A stretch of DNA of 64,000 nucleotides, from assembly GCF_000760035.1 (NCBI RefSeq), contig NZ_JNAO01000013.1, positions 329,050 to 393,049 on the forward strand. The letters run 5' to 3'. Origin of the DNA: Prochlorococcus marinus str. MIT 9314 (GTDB taxonomy: Bacteria > Cyanobacteriota > Cyanobacteriia > PCC-6307 > Cyanobiaceae). Under the pieces are notes generated by a model. That model ran no database searches. It had not been told where the DNA came from and was given only the letters and a program-made list of their open reading frames with translations. A program made the position numbers and the translations under genes. This document shows positions 37,588-46,258 of the stretch, piece after piece (position 1 is the first letter of the stretch; each line of letters begins with the position of its first letter).

Positions 37588-37848
37588 TTAAACGAAGCCA
37601 GGAATTATTTGACCTGTTGTTAGGTATGCTCCAACAGCAGCAATTAATCCAAGCATTGCGAATCTGCCGTTAAGAGTTTCTGCAACAACTTTTTCTTTTT
37701 CGATTGTTTTGACTTTTGTGTTTGTGTTTTTCATTTGATTAGAAGATGAATAGTTTAAATTTTCGTTTTGAAATTGCTTGGTTAAATAAGCAACGAGGAA
37801 GGCTGTAAGGAATACAATTACGGCTAAAAAACCTGAAAGTGGACTCAT
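37588..37848 (-). CDS. hli: Hli protein with an extra N-terminal membrane span
   Basis: 86 residues from the ATG at 37848; the longer ORF to 37923 reads through the upstream gene out of frame. The N-terminal helix GFLAVIVFLTAFLVAYL is absent from ordinary 40-60-residue Hlis. A Lys/Asn/Glu-rich linker leads to the CAB helix VVAETLNGRFAMLGLIAAVG and the ending TTGQIIPGFV. Its start shares one base with the stop of the upstream Hli gene (TAATG), so translation is coupled. Confidence 0.88.
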   Translation of the reverse strand: MSPLSGFLAVIVFLTAFLVAYLTKQFQNENLNYSSSNQMKNTNTKVKTIEKEKVVAETLNGRFAMLGLIAAVGAYLTTGQIIPGFV

Positions 37849-38054
37849 TAAAAAATGCCGGGAATAATTTGTCCAGTTGAAACATAAGCACCTACTAATG
37901 CAACAAGGCCAATCATTGCCCAACGACCATTAACTTTTTCTGCATTTTGTGGGTAGCTGTCGTATGAAACAGACTCATCTATGTAAGGACGTGTTTCAGT
38001 AGGAAACATATTCTGTCTTCCGCCTGATTCAGTAGTAACGTTTGAATTAGCCAT
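37848..38054 (-). CDS. hli: High-light-inducible protein (Hli), 68 residues
   Basis: 68 residues: a Ser/Thr/Tyr-rich N-terminus (MANSNVTTESGGRQNMFPTE) and a CAB helix (NAEKVNGRWAMIGLVALVGA) ending VSTGQIIPGIF. First gene of the minus-strand operon with two further Hli genes and a small protein. The start is divergent from another hli at 38358. Confidence 0.92.
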   Translation of the reverse strand: MANSNVTTESGGRQNMFPTETRPYIDESVSYDSYPQNAEKVNGRWAMIGLVALVGAYVSTGQIIPGIF

Positions 38055-38357
38055 TGAAATTTTGTAATTGTTAATTAATGTAACACTACTATTAACAAAT
38101 GTAAAGTATTAAGCCGAATTTAAGTTATTTTCAAGATATTTACTACATAAATGCAACATAAACGTGACATATACTTTAAATAGTTGTTTTTTAGGCTTGC
38201 TTCGCTTTACAGATTGGCTCGAAAACTATTAAGAGTTCAATTCGTTGTTTAAGTATTTATTTTTAAATCTTTAGAAAGATATCAATTTGGTAGAAAAAAC
38301 TACATCATTCTGAAATTTTAATAATTATTTTTTAGATATACAATATTTCACTTTATT
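38055..38357. promoter_or_regulatory. Divergent hli promoter region
   Basis: About 300 bases without a gene between two divergent Hli transcripts. The sequence is AT-rich, with several TATAAT-like boxes; I could not fix a transcription start or a light-responsive operator. Both promoters must lie here. Confidence 0.5.
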
Positions 38358-38486
38358 ATGGAATTCGCAAAAAAAATCATGACCGAAAAAGCTGAAAAGC
38401 TTAATGGTAAAGCTGCTATGCTTGGAATGTTTGCTCTTGTAGGAGCTTATTATTTTACTGGTCAAATTCTTCCAGGAATTTTCTAG
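38358..38486 (+). CDS. hli: High-light-inducible protein (Hli), 42 residues
   Basis: 42 residues: short N-terminus MEFAKKIMTEK, then the CAB helix AEKLNGKAAMLGMFALVGAY and FTGQILPGIF. The conserved Arg of the NGR motif is Lys here (NGK), which may weaken the intra-dimer salt bridge. Divergent from the three-Hli operon and followed by its own terminator. Confidence 0.9.
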   Translation: MEFAKKIMTEKAEKLNGKAAMLGMFALVGAYYFTGQILPGIF

Positions 38487-38511
38487 TAGAAATCCTTTTT
38501 AATTTTTTTTC

Positions 38512-38534
38512 AGGGCTTTATCAAGCCCTTTTTT
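38512..38534 (+). terminator. Terminator of the plus-strand hli gene
   Basis: AGGGCTT, loop TATC, AAGCCCT and a run of T. It lies 26 bases after the hli stop, just before the convergent amidotransferase gene. Confidence 0.85.
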
Positions 38535-38559
38535 ACTGGATGATTATATTATTCCCTTT

Positions 38560-39297
38560 TTAATTATCTAATAATTCAAATAATTTATTTATTAAAAGCT
38601 TTCTTTTGAAAAAAGTTTTATCAATATATTTTTTATTCTCTTCTTTTAAAATTTCCTGACCATTTGAGCCTAATCCTTTAAAAACAAATTCTTTATCTTC
38701 TTTAATCCACTTATTTATCATTACTCCCGTGGTCTCTATATGGAATTGTAATCCGTAAGCAAAATTACCAATCCTAAAAAACTGTTCCTTACAACGTGCA
38801 CTACTAGCAATGAGTTCTGCTTTATTAGGTAATAAAATCCTATCTCCATGCCAATGCAGTACATGAAAAGGGTCTTCAAACAGTGTTTTAAAGTCTTTAT
38901 TCGATTTGTTTATAAAAATCTGAGACCATCCAATTTCTGGCAATGCTTTTGGAGGTGATCCATATTTAAGAATTTCTACATCTCCCCCAGCAGCACTCGC
39001 AAGCAACTGAGCACCTAAGCAAACACCGATTATAGGTCTCTCATTCTCTAATTCTTTTTTTATAAAATCTCTTTCTAACTTAAGCCATGGATATCTGTCA
39101 CTTCCAATATCTTTAACTCCCATTGGTCCACCCATAATTAAAATTAAGTCACCATTTTTCGTTTGTGGCAGAGCATTTTTATTATCTAAACGAATTATTT
39201 CAATTTTTAAATTTCTTTCTTTAGCAAATTGTTCAAAAAGACCTGGCCCCTCTATTTCTAAATGTTGCAAAACTAATAGGCGTCTTATTCCCTTCAT
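38560..39297 (-). CDS. GMP-synthase-like class I glutamine amidotransferase
   Basis: 245 residues. The nucleophile cysteine is C93 in IIGVCLGAQLLASA and the His-Glu pair is in YGLQFHIETTG; MGGPMGVKD gives the oxyanion region. It is a stand-alone amidotransferase domain of the YfeJ/GuaA-like group, which hydrolyses glutamine or gamma-glutamyl compounds. The acceptor is not known. It overlaps the upstream small secreted-protein gene by 4 bases. Confidence 0.88.
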   Translation of the reverse strand: MKGIRRLLVLQHLEIEGPGLFEQFAKERNLKIEIIRLDNKNALPQTKNGDLILIMGGPMGVKDIGSDRYPWLKLERDFIKKELENERPIIGVCLGAQLLASAAGGDVEILKYGSPPKALPEIGWSQIFINKSNKDFKTLFEDPFHVLHWHGDRILLPNKAELIASSARCKEQFFRIGNFAYGLQFHIETTGVMINKWIKEDKEFVFKGLGSNGQEILKEENKKYIDKTFFKRKLLINKLFELLDN

Positions 39298-39590
39298 TCA
39301 CTTTCCATAATTTCAGCTGATTCAGAACAGACGTTAACGCTAAACCACTTTATTGCCGACCAAGTATCTTCTTGGTATATACCTGATGCAATACTTACAA
39401 AACAATCATTTTCATACCAACTTCGATAACTGGGGGTTACTCCCGTTCCTTTTAATCTATTTTCTAGGCCTTTTCCATATTTTTTAATGACAAGATTTAT
39501 AGCTTCATTCTCAATTTCTCTTTGCTTTTCATCAGCAAAACCTCCTAGTGGTATAAAAAAAAGAATTGATGCAATAAGTAAACGTATCAT
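39294..39590 (-). CDS. Small secreted hypothetical protein
   Basis: 98 residues if translation starts at 39590 (MIRLLIASILFFIPLGGFA is then a clean signal peptide); an ATG at 39620 would add ten residues and overlap the upstream gene. Two cysteines (ENDCFVSIAS and SVNVCSESAE) could pair in the periplasm. The stop overlaps the amidotransferase start by 4 bases. Not recognised. Confidence 0.6.
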   Translation of the reverse strand: MIRLLIASILFFIPLGGFADEKQREIENEAINLVIKKYGKGLENRLKGTGVTPSYRSWYENDCFVSIASGIYQEDTWSAIKWFSVNVCSESAEIMESE

Positions 39591-39600
39591 TGAGTCTTTT

Positions 39601-39891
39601 TTATATGTAGCTGATTTCATTTAGGATAATTATTTTTTTAAAATCATCAACTCTATTTTGTCCATTTTTTAATGGTCTTGAGGAGTCAAGAACTGCTGCA
39701 CAGCATAAATGCCAACAAGATTTCTCATCTAGTCCTAATTTCTTGCATATGTTTTTAGGGGCTTTGATTACTGTATTTATTTCTGCGATATGTTGTGTAG
39801 TTTCCCATAATTCTCCTTCAAGAAAGTCAAGTTCAATACTTGATAATAATTCTGTAGCAACGTAATCCCTAATTAGCTCAGTTAATTCCAC
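39601..39891 (-). CDS. Small hypothetical protein of a two-member local family
   Basis: 96 residues, helical and soluble. The C-terminal half (APKNICKKLGLDEKSCWHLC then CAAVLDSSRP) aligns well with the protein at 45251 (APTHICEGLNF... then CLAAILDLHKP), so the two are paralogues. Conserved cysteines are part of the shared pattern. Function unknown. It precedes the secreted protein and amidotransferase genes as a probable operon. Confidence 0.65.
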   Translation of the reverse strand: MELTELIRDYVATELLSSIELDFLEGELWETTQHIAEINTVIKAPKNICKKLGLDEKSCWHLCCAAVLDSSRPLKNGQNRVDDFKKIIILNEISYI

Positions 39892-39950
39892 AATATTTCA
39901 TTGAAGCAGAAGAAGTTAAATCATCTTTTATTATTTGTATAGCAAGATAA

Positions 39951-39972
39951 AAAAAAAGGAGCTAGTTTTCAC
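39951..39972 (-). terminator. Possible terminator of the DUF1651 gene
   Basis: On the minus strand AAAGG and CCTTT arms (one mismatch inside) flank a 10-base loop, followed by nine T. The sequence TAGCTCC plus T-run is nearly the same as the hairpin end near 60360. Confidence 0.45.
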
Positions 39973-40008
39973 CTTTCATCTATAAAGGCTTTTTCTTGGC
40001 CGGATCAC

Positions 40009-40278
40009 TTATCCGTAATTATGAGATACTTCTGTCCATCCTTTTTGGTGTAGTTCGTGCCACTTTTCCCAGGCTGAGTCTATGTTGAGTTTTTCAGAGG
40101 ATTTGTATCCTCCAGGTTCGCCAAGGTGATTTGTAAAGAAAAGATGAGTATGAATTTTTGAATTAGGTTCAAGAGAATTTTTGCATTCTTCGAAAAAGAT
40201 AATTTTGCTGCCTTCAGGATTTAGTAGGCATCCGTTGGGCTTGCTCGTGCTACAACCAAATGAGTACTTAGGCTCCAT
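40009..40278 (-). CDS. DUF1651 family protein
   Basis: 89 residues. NGCLLNPEGSKIIFFEECK at the start, a central acidic part and DSAWEKWHELHQKGWTEVSH at the end follow the DUF1651 pattern (W/L-x-N-P-x-G...; helix ending in x-x-GW). The family is small, found mainly in marine picocyanobacteria and of unknown function. It is one of four members in this window. Confidence 0.7.
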   Translation of the reverse strand: MEPKYSFGCSTSKPNGCLLNPEGSKIIFFEECKNSLEPNSKIHTHLFFTNHLGEPGGYKSSEKLNIDSAWEKWHELHQKGWTEVSHNYG

Positions 40279-40427
40279 ACTTTATCTTTAATTGGCTGGT
40301 TGATTATTAATACGTTTGTACTATAAATTATATCTTCCTTGTTTTGCTGTCAATCCTTTTAAGGTTAAGTACTTATTTACTAATAATTATTTTGTTTTTT
40401 AATAAATAAGATAATTTCTTTAAGCTT

Positions 40428-40610
40428 ATGAATTACAGGGAAGATCTAGAAATCAAACTACAAAAAGTAACACTTGCAATGCAGGAAGTTTTAGATGATA
40501 GTCATAAAACTGATCCTGATAAGCAAAGAATAATCTCCAAACTTATTGAATTTAAAGAAGCAATTATTTCAAAGGGAATTGAACTTAAGATTGAATTAGA
40601 GGCAGCCTAG
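40428..40610 (+). CDS. Small coiled-coil-like hypothetical protein
   Basis: 60 residues, almost entirely helical and charged (MNYREDLEIKLQKVTLAMQE ... KGIELKIELEAA) with heptad-like Leu/Ile spacing. It has its own ATG and an AT-rich promoter region about 150 bases long. No named family recognised. Confidence 0.55.
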   Translation: MNYREDLEIKLQKVTLAMQEVLDDSHKTDPDKQRIISKLIEFKEAIISKGIELKIELEAA

Positions 40611-40683
40611 AAATATTGAATATCTCATGAGTGTTTAATAACTTTTAGAATAATGTTATTAACAAAGAAGGGTTATTTATCAA

Positions 40684-40845
40684 ATGCAGCCTGGTACTTT
40701 TGAATTATTAATCCTAGTATTTATCTTTTTAGGTCTTCAAGCCTGGTGGATTATCCCAATAGTTATTAAAAATAATAAATTAAATAAGAGGGGTAATGAT
40801 TTAAGAGAAGAAATTAAGCAATTAGAAAAGTTATATAAAAAATAA
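40684..40845 (+). CDS. Small single-span membrane protein, 53 residues
   Basis: 53 residues: an N-terminal membrane helix (FELLILVFIFLGLQAWWIIP) and a basic/acidic helical tail (LREEIKQLEKLYKK). Type resembles small membrane adaptor peptides. The ATG is 74 bases after the previous gene. Function unknown. Confidence 0.6.
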   Translation: MQPGTFELLILVFIFLGLQAWWIIPIVIKNNKLNKRGNDLREEIKQLEKLYKK

Positions 40846-40897
40846 ATTAGTTATTATTTTTGCAAAATACCTATTATTAGTGAAAATCAAATATCTA

Positions 40898-41320
40898 ATG
40901 AAAATAAAAAAAATTATTACATTTTGCTTTCTTTTTATTGGGACTTTAGCTTTACCACAACCTTCTTTTGCTGAAGAAAAGATTGAAATTATACCTATTA
41001 TTCAAAGTTCAAAGGGACTTAGTGGTAAAAATTTTAATTATCTCGAGGGTAAGCCTGAATTAAGACTCTTAAAAGTAAAGATTCCAGTTGGCTTAAAAAC
41101 TCCAATTCATACTCATCCTTCCCCAATGTTGGTTCATGTCACTAGAGGAAGATTAAAACATGTGAGGGGTGAAGAAATTAATTTCTTTAAAGCGGGTGAT
41201 GCATTTATAGAAAGTAATAATGGGGGGGGCCACTATGTGAAAAATGTTGGGAAGAAGCCGGCCATACTTCATGTGGGAGTTGTATCAGTAGTTGGAATGC
41301 CTACGGCCATAAATGAATAA
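40898..41320 (+). CDS. Secreted cupin-fold protein
   Basis: 140 residues from the ATG at 40898; a GTG 18 bases earlier is in frame but the ATG gives the better signal peptide (MKIKKIITFCFLFIGTLALP, cleavage after SFA). The cupin barrel has metal-ligand motif 1 in TPIHTHPSPMLVHVTRGRLK and motif 2 around GGGHYVKNVGKKPAILHV. It may be a periplasmic metal-dependent or sensor protein. The neighbouring SelO gene converges on it. Confidence 0.82.
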   Translation: MKIKKIITFCFLFIGTLALPQPSFAEEKIEIIPIIQSSKGLSGKNFNYLEGKPELRLLKVKIPVGLKTPIHTHPSPMLVHVTRGRLKHVRGEEINFFKAGDAFIESNNGGGHYVKNVGKKPAILHVGVVSVVGMPTAINE

Positions 41321-41364
41321 AATTTTCTCTAAGTTTTTCAATCTGCATTTTTAGGATTTACCTT

Positions 41365-43071
41365 TTACGAGGAACAGCTGTAATGAGATACTCCTCCATA
41401 ATTAAAATACTGGCTTGGCTTTAGTCGATTATATTTTTGATCTATTTCTGGGGATTGTTCTACATATGGATTACTAAAGACTTCCTGTAACTCTTTTATT
41501 TTTTTGTAATTTCCCTTTTCAGCTTCTTCATATGCGGGAACGACCATCCATTCGCGCCAAGTATAGACTGGATTAAGGGATTTCATAGATGCCGATTTTG
41601 CTTTAATATTTCCCTCTTTCTTCAAGACTGATTGCCAGCTTTCAAGCCATACTTCCCACCTATTATTGAGCTCGTCATTAATTGGTAAATAGAAACAGTC
41701 TTTTAAAGAATCTAAGTTATCAGGGATTTCAGAGAGTTTACGGAACAAAATTGTATAGTCTGCTTTTGAAATGACCATGAGATTAAAAAATTCATTTATT
41801 AGAGTTTCGTTGTAATGTTCTAAACCAAGCTTGTTTGCCCACATTTTCATCAATTCCTTATTCATTAATTCAGAAAAGTTTTTTTCGATTCGATCTAACT
41901 TTTCTTGATCTTTTTTGCTTTGTGAAAGTAACGGACTAAGAGAGGAACAGAATGTTTTAAAGTTGACTGCCGCTGCAGATGACTGGTTAAAAAATGAGAA
42001 ATGTTCACCTCCACCTGTCCATGGTTGAAATCTTGGATCAAATAATTCACAGAATCCAAAGGGGCCATAATCCAAGGTATAACCTCCAGCAGCACAATTA
42101 TCACTATTGAAATTACCCTGGCAATAACCAACTCTCATCCAGTTGGCTATAAGTGATATAAGTCTTGATCTGTATAAAGAAGCCAGTTTTATTACTTTAC
42201 TTTCAATTGAAATCTCATATTCAATTTCATCTTTATAATTTCTATCAATTAGATGTTGAACTATCATCTTTAGTTCATTGAGGGCCTCATCATGCGCATT
42301 ATTACGAACTCGTCTTGCAAAAAGTTCAATCTGGCCTACACGTAAAAAAGATGGAGCGACTCTCGTAGTAATTGCTGCTTGATTATCAATCATGATGTCA
42401 GGTTCAAAATACCTAGAGCCTTTGGAATACCAAGGTCTTCTAACTATTTCTGAACGTGAGACATAAAGTGTTAAAGATCTTGAGGTAGGGATTCCCAAGG
42501 CATTCATTAATTCTTGTGCGAGAAATTCTCGTACGCTAGACCTTAAGACAGCTCTACCATCTGCTCCACGACAATAGGGAGTTGGACCTCCTCCTTTAAG
42601 TTGCATTTCCATTCTTTTCCCATTGAATAAACCTTCAAAAACAGAAATTGCTCTGCCATCGCCATAACCATTGCCAGTTCCAAAAGGACATTGCTGGGTA
42701 TATTCAGTCCCGTAAATTGATAATGCATAACCTGTTGCCCAACCAACAGGACTCATTGGATATTTAGCAACAGAAATATCACCTGAGAAAAAACGACAAA
42801 AATTTTGGTCTTTAGTAAGATCTGAGCTTAGCCTTAGTTCTTTAAAAAGTTTGTTGCTATGGGAAATATATTCTGGATCTGGAATAGCAGTTGGAACAAC
42901 TGGTACGTAATGACCTGAATATACTGAACGCGGCTTATGATCATTTCCATCTTTTGTTGATTTAGGATCTGCTTTAAGAGAATTCATAAAAGAATAGTCA
43001 GATAGTAGAGAAAATTCATAAAAATTTTCTGTAAGCTTTCCTTTTAATGAATCAGATTTGGTTGACATCAA
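41365..43071 (-). CDS. selO: SelO-family protein adenylyltransferase (YdiU-like)
   Basis: 568 residues. The pseudokinase-like core is visible: LKGGGPTPYCRGADGRAVLR with the ATP-binding residues, then VGYCQGNFNSDNCAAGGYTL and DYGPFGFCELFDP with the metal-binding Asn and Asp. The family transfers AMP to Ser/Thr/Tyr of target proteins in redox stress. The chain ends YSCSS; the cysteine third from the end sits where animal SelO carries selenocysteine. A second methionine (residue 2) may be the real start. Confidence 0.92.
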   Translation of the reverse strand: MMSTKSDSLKGKLTENFYEFSLLSDYSFMNSLKADPKSTKDGNDHKPRSVYSGHYVPVVPTAIPDPEYISHSNKLFKELRLSSDLTKDQNFCRFFSGDISVAKYPMSPVGWATGYALSIYGTEYTQQCPFGTGNGYGDGRAISVFEGLFNGKRMEMQLKGGGPTPYCRGADGRAVLRSSVREFLAQELMNALGIPTSRSLTLYVSRSEIVRRPWYSKGSRYFEPDIMIDNQAAITTRVAPSFLRVGQIELFARRVRNNAHDEALNELKMIVQHLIDRNYKDEIEYEISIESKVIKLASLYRSRLISLIANWMRVGYCQGNFNSDNCAAGGYTLDYGPFGFCELFDPRFQPWTGGGEHFSFFNQSSAAAVNFKTFCSSLSPLLSQSKKDQEKLDRIEKNFSELMNKELMKMWANKLGLEHYNETLINEFFNLMVISKADYTILFRKLSEIPDNLDSLKDCFYLPINDELNNRWEVWLESWQSVLKKEGNIKAKSASMKSLNPVYTWREWMVVPAYEEAEKGNYKKIKELQEVFSNPYVEQSPEIDQKYNRLKPSQYFNYGGVSHYSCSS

Positions 43072-43471
43072 ATTTGCTATCTATTCTTGTAGGAGTTCTA
43101 ATTTCTTTAAATAAAACATCTAAATGTATTTTATATAGATTCTATTAGGGATGGTTTTTGCCGATACGTTCGAGATTAAATATAAGTTAAATTTTAATAC
43201 TTCATTAAAAAAAGGTTCCGCAGTAAAACATTTTCTTGAGAAAAATATTTAGACTTTAGTCATAAAACAAACCACTTAGCCTTCATATCAATTTTTTAAT
43301 TAATAACCACTGCAAATACTTAATTATTGACTAGTATTTTTTGAGTTTGATCAAAAATAATGCGAAAAATTAAACTATTTTATCTTTTTTTGACTTGCAC
43401 CCCTCCCCCTATTTCCGCACTATATCGCAGAAAATTTATTCAATTTTATAAATAATAATTTTTATTTATTT
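43072..43471. other. 400-base intergenic region
   Basis: No gene or RNA could be supported. The side near 43072 must hold the selO promoter. The end near 43400 has a C-rich tract (CACCCCTCCCCC), unusual in this AT-rich DNA, and T-runs that could end transcripts. Confidence 0.5.
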
Positions 43472-44815
43472 TTAACTTACCCAGCCTTTAAGCAAATCAA
43501 ACACACTAATAAATAGTCCAAAACCAATAATTGGGGGCGCAACCCATCTTGTCATGAATTTCAAATAAAGAGTTGTTTTGATTCCAACTTTTGAATCACT
43601 AAGTTCTTCATTAAACTTTCCAGGTACTACCCATCCCATAAAGAAAGTAACCAAGAATCCACCAAAGATAAGTAATACACCTCCAAAAATCGAATCAATA
43701 GTTCCAAGAATGTTTAAGTTTAATGCAGAGGGAATGCCTGCTAAAAATAAGAAAAGAGTTATCAGCCAAACAGATTTTTCTCTTTTGAAACCAAATTTAT
43801 CCATTAAAGAGGAAACTGGAACTTCCAATAATGAAACAGAGGAAGTTATTGCTGCAATATAAGCTAGTGCGAAAAATGCAACAGCTACAATTCTTCCAAC
43901 CGCTCCATATGAACCAAGGCCCGTAGGAATTGATATAAATAATGCACCAACCGTTGATTCAGAAATAGCATCATTTAAACCAAACGTTAAAACAATCGGA
44001 AAAGTAATAAGTCCTGCCATAAGACCCACCAAAGTATCCAATGATGCAACTCCAACACTTAGTTTTGGAAGATTACTCTTTTTATTTAGATAGGAAGCGT
44101 AAGTCACCATAACTCCAATTCCTAAACTTAAAGAAAAGAAAGCTTGAGTAAAAGCATTTCTTATGGTTTGAGGGTTCCTTAATTCATCAAAGTCAAATTT
44201 AAATAAAAATGTTTTATATCCTTCCCATGCGCCTGAAAGTGAAGTGCCCCATATTGCAAGAGATAGAAGAATTATAAAAAGTATAGGCATAAAGAATCTT
44301 GTTACCTTTTCGATTCCTTTTTTTATCCCTGATGAAACTATTATGGCAGTAAGAACGAGACTTAATAGGTGCCCCAATAAAACACTGCTACCACTACTAA
44401 TTGAGCCAAAGAAAGTTTCTGCTTCACTTAAATTTTTGGGTAATCCAAAAAATAATGAATGGAACAAGGTATCTGCGGTCCACCCCATTATGACTGAATA
44501 ATATGATGCTATTCCCAAGGGAGCTATAAAGAAAAGAATTCCTAATGGATACCAATTTTTTCCAGCTAATTTTACTGGTGCAAGCAATGTGCTGGCGTTA
44601 GCGTTTCTTCCTAAAGCCATTTCAGCAACAAATACCGGAAGGCATACAATTAAAACGATTAGTAAGTATAAAAGTACAAAAGCAGCACCTCCACCTTGAG
44701 AGGCTCTATAGGCGAAACCCCAAAGGTTACCAAGACCTACTGCGCTACCAGCAGCTGCAAGAATGAATCCCAACTTACTAGTCCATTGTTCTCTTGGAGA
44801 AATTTTTGAGTCCAA
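43472..44815 (-). CDS. Sodium-dependent transporter, NSS family
   Basis: 447 residues with about 11 membrane helices. TM1 has the unwound substrate/sodium motif GSAVGLGNLWGFAYRASQGG (18-37), and TM6 FTQAFFSLSLGIGVMVTYAS. This matches the LeuT-fold neurotransmitter:sodium symporter group, which imports amino acids or osmolytes with Na+. Substrate not predictable. It stands alone, divergent from the DUF3764 gene. Confidence 0.9.
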   Translation of the reverse strand: MDSKISPREQWTSKLGFILAAAGSAVGLGNLWGFAYRASQGGGAAFVLLYLLIVLIVCLPVFVAEMALGRNANASTLLAPVKLAGKNWYPLGILFFIAPLGIASYYSVIMGWTADTLFHSLFFGLPKNLSEAETFFGSISSGSSVLLGHLLSLVLTAIIVSSGIKKGIEKVTRFFMPILFIILLSLAIWGTSLSGAWEGYKTFLFKFDFDELRNPQTIRNAFTQAFFSLSLGIGVMVTYASYLNKKSNLPKLSVGVASLDTLVGLMAGLITFPIVLTFGLNDAISESTVGALFISIPTGLGSYGAVGRIVAVAFFALAYIAAITSSVSLLEVPVSSLMDKFGFKREKSVWLITLFLFLAGIPSALNLNILGTIDSIFGGVLLIFGGFLVTFFMGWVVPGKFNEELSDSKVGIKTTLYLKFMTRWVAPPIIGFGLFISVFDLLKGWVS

Positions 44816-44953
44816 AATTAAAATCTGTTTTTAATAGTTGATTTATAACTCATAAGTAAAAATTAGTTAATACCTTGCTTAATAAAAACTAATCTTTATT
44901 CAATTATTTTTTTGCAAAAAGATTTAAAATCTAAAAAACATTTTATAACTACC

Positions 44954-45235
44954 ATGACCATTGAAACGACTATTCTAGATTTTCAACTAAGTAATACGTT
45001 TGAACAATATGAATCTCATATGAATGCTGAGGAACAGCAGTCGATGTTTAAAGAAATGGGTGTAAAAACATTTTATATTGGTAAATCAATAGATGATCCT
45101 AAAAGGGCAACTGTAATTTTTCAAGGACCAGAAAATGTTCTATATGATATTTTTATGAATCCTGAAACAAAACCTATTGTTGAAGCTTCAGGACATATTT
45201 ATAAGGGTACAAAAATAACTCGATGGATTTCTTGA
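44954..45235 (+). CDS. DUF3764 family protein
   Basis: 93 residues from the ATG at 44954 (the longer TTG-initiated frame adds an unconserved 14 residues). MTIETTILDFQLSNTFEQYE opens, KTFYIGKSIDDPKRATVIFQ and EASGHIYKGTKITRWI follow: the DUF3764 pattern of a small ferredoxin-like alpha/beta dimer. Found in marine picocyanobacteria; function unknown. 15 bases upstream of the next gene. Confidence 0.75.
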   Translation: MTIETTILDFQLSNTFEQYESHMNAEEQQSMFKEMGVKTFYIGKSIDDPKRATVIFQGPENVLYDIFMNPETKPIVEASGHIYKGTKITRWIS

Positions 45236-45250
45236 AAAAATAAATCTTTT

Positions 45251-45550
45251 ATGAATTATCAACTTTTAATTGAATCATATTCTTTTGGGACATCCCTTTC
45301 TGAGCAAGAAATAGAACTTTTAAGTCTGGAACTTGAAACTCAAATCATGAACATTAATATATCAACAGATTTTGGCTGTTTCAAATCGGCCCCTACCCAT
45401 ATTTGTGAAGGTCTAAATTTTAAAAAAGATACTTATTGGATTATGTGCCTTGCTGCAATATTAGATTTACATAAACCCCCCCAATTTGGAAAAACTAAAA
45501 GTGTGGAGGTTTTCGATTTACTTCTTGAAAAAGGACTTGTTATTGGTTAA
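45251..45550 (+). CDS. Small hypothetical protein, paralogue of the 39601 gene
   Basis: 99 residues. The shared pattern with the protein at 39601 is APTHICEGLNF, then a cysteine in WIMCLAAILDLHKPPQFGKT. N-terminal halves differ more. It follows the DUF3764 gene by 15 bases and is probably cotranscribed. Helical and soluble; function unknown. Confidence 0.65.
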   Translation: MNYQLLIESYSFGTSLSEQEIELLSLELETQIMNINISTDFGCFKSAPTHICEGLNFKKDTYWIMCLAAILDLHKPPQFGKTKSVEVFDLLLEKGLVIG

Positions 45551-45626
45551 TTATTTAATTATTTGATTATTAAAAAAGTTGTTTTTTCTTTATTCTGATA
45601 GCATTAACCTAGGCTCAGATAAAGAA

Positions 45627-45983
45627 ATGAAAGATTCTAATGAATTGATTTTGGGAAATATTATTAAGCTAACTAGATCAAGTGAGAAGAAATTTAAACA
45701 AGGAAATTTTAAAGGGGCAATAGATGACAAAATGAAGGCAAATGCAATTTTGAAATCCAAATCTTGTGATAAAAAAATTATTGAAAAATATAGAGAAGAA
45801 TTATCTAGATTGTATTCCTCAAAATTTGATCTTATTTTCGATCATAAGCTGAAAATTGATGAAATAAAGAGAAATCAAATAGTAAAAATGCTGGAACAAA
45901 AAAGTAAGGAAAAATTAAAAAGTCTTGATTATAAAGGAGCAGTAAAAGCCTTTAGGAGGGCTGAAAAATATTTTTCAAATTAA
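45627..45983 (+). CDS. Small TPR-like hypothetical protein
   Basis: 118 residues from the ATG at 45627 (an upstream TTG start is less likely). Two half-repeats look TPR-like: KKFKQGNFKGAIDDKMKANA and EKLKSLDYKGAVKAFRRAEK. Lys-rich, soluble, possibly a small protein-interaction module. Function unknown. Confidence 0.55.
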   Translation: MKDSNELILGNIIKLTRSSEKKFKQGNFKGAIDDKMKANAILKSKSCDKKIIEKYREELSRLYSSKFDLIFDHKLKIDEIKRNQIVKMLEQKSKEKLKSLDYKGAVKAFRRAEKYFSN

Positions 45984-46112
45984 AATTAATCTAAATCTCA
46001 GAGATCTTATAAGATAAATTAAATTTATAAGTTTGAGAATAAAAAATGATGGAAGGGTTGATTTTTTTTCAGAATTCGTTTCTTTAAAGATATATCATTT
46101 TTGGTACTACTC

Positions 46113-46226
46113 ATGGTTATGCCCCAATCTACCTTGGAAAGCTTATTATTTTTTTTGATACTCTCTCTTCTTGCAACGTACATAGTTAATTTAAAGTATT
46201 CTTCAAAATTAAAAATACAGAAGTAG
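46113..46226 (+). CDS. Tiny single-span membrane protein, 37 residues
   Basis: 37 residues (MVMPQSTLESLLFFLILSLL...): one membrane helix and a Lys-rich tail. Two candidate ATG codons (46113, 46119). Similar small peptides are frequent in this zone. Support is limited to composition. Confidence 0.4.
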   Translation: MVMPQSTLESLLFFLILSLLATYIVNLKYSSKLKIQK

Positions 46227-46258
46227 TTTTTTTTATCTATCTTTTTTCTTTATTAGAT

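Noticed and set aside
37849..37923. N-terminal extension of the 86-residue Hli gene
   Set aside because: It lies inside the upstream Hli gene in another frame, and the ATG at 37848 overlaps that gene's stop as expected for coupling.
41895..42746. Minus-strand ORFs of 67-78 codons inside selO
   Set aside because: They overlap the intact SelO frame on the same strand in a different phase and lack conserved features.
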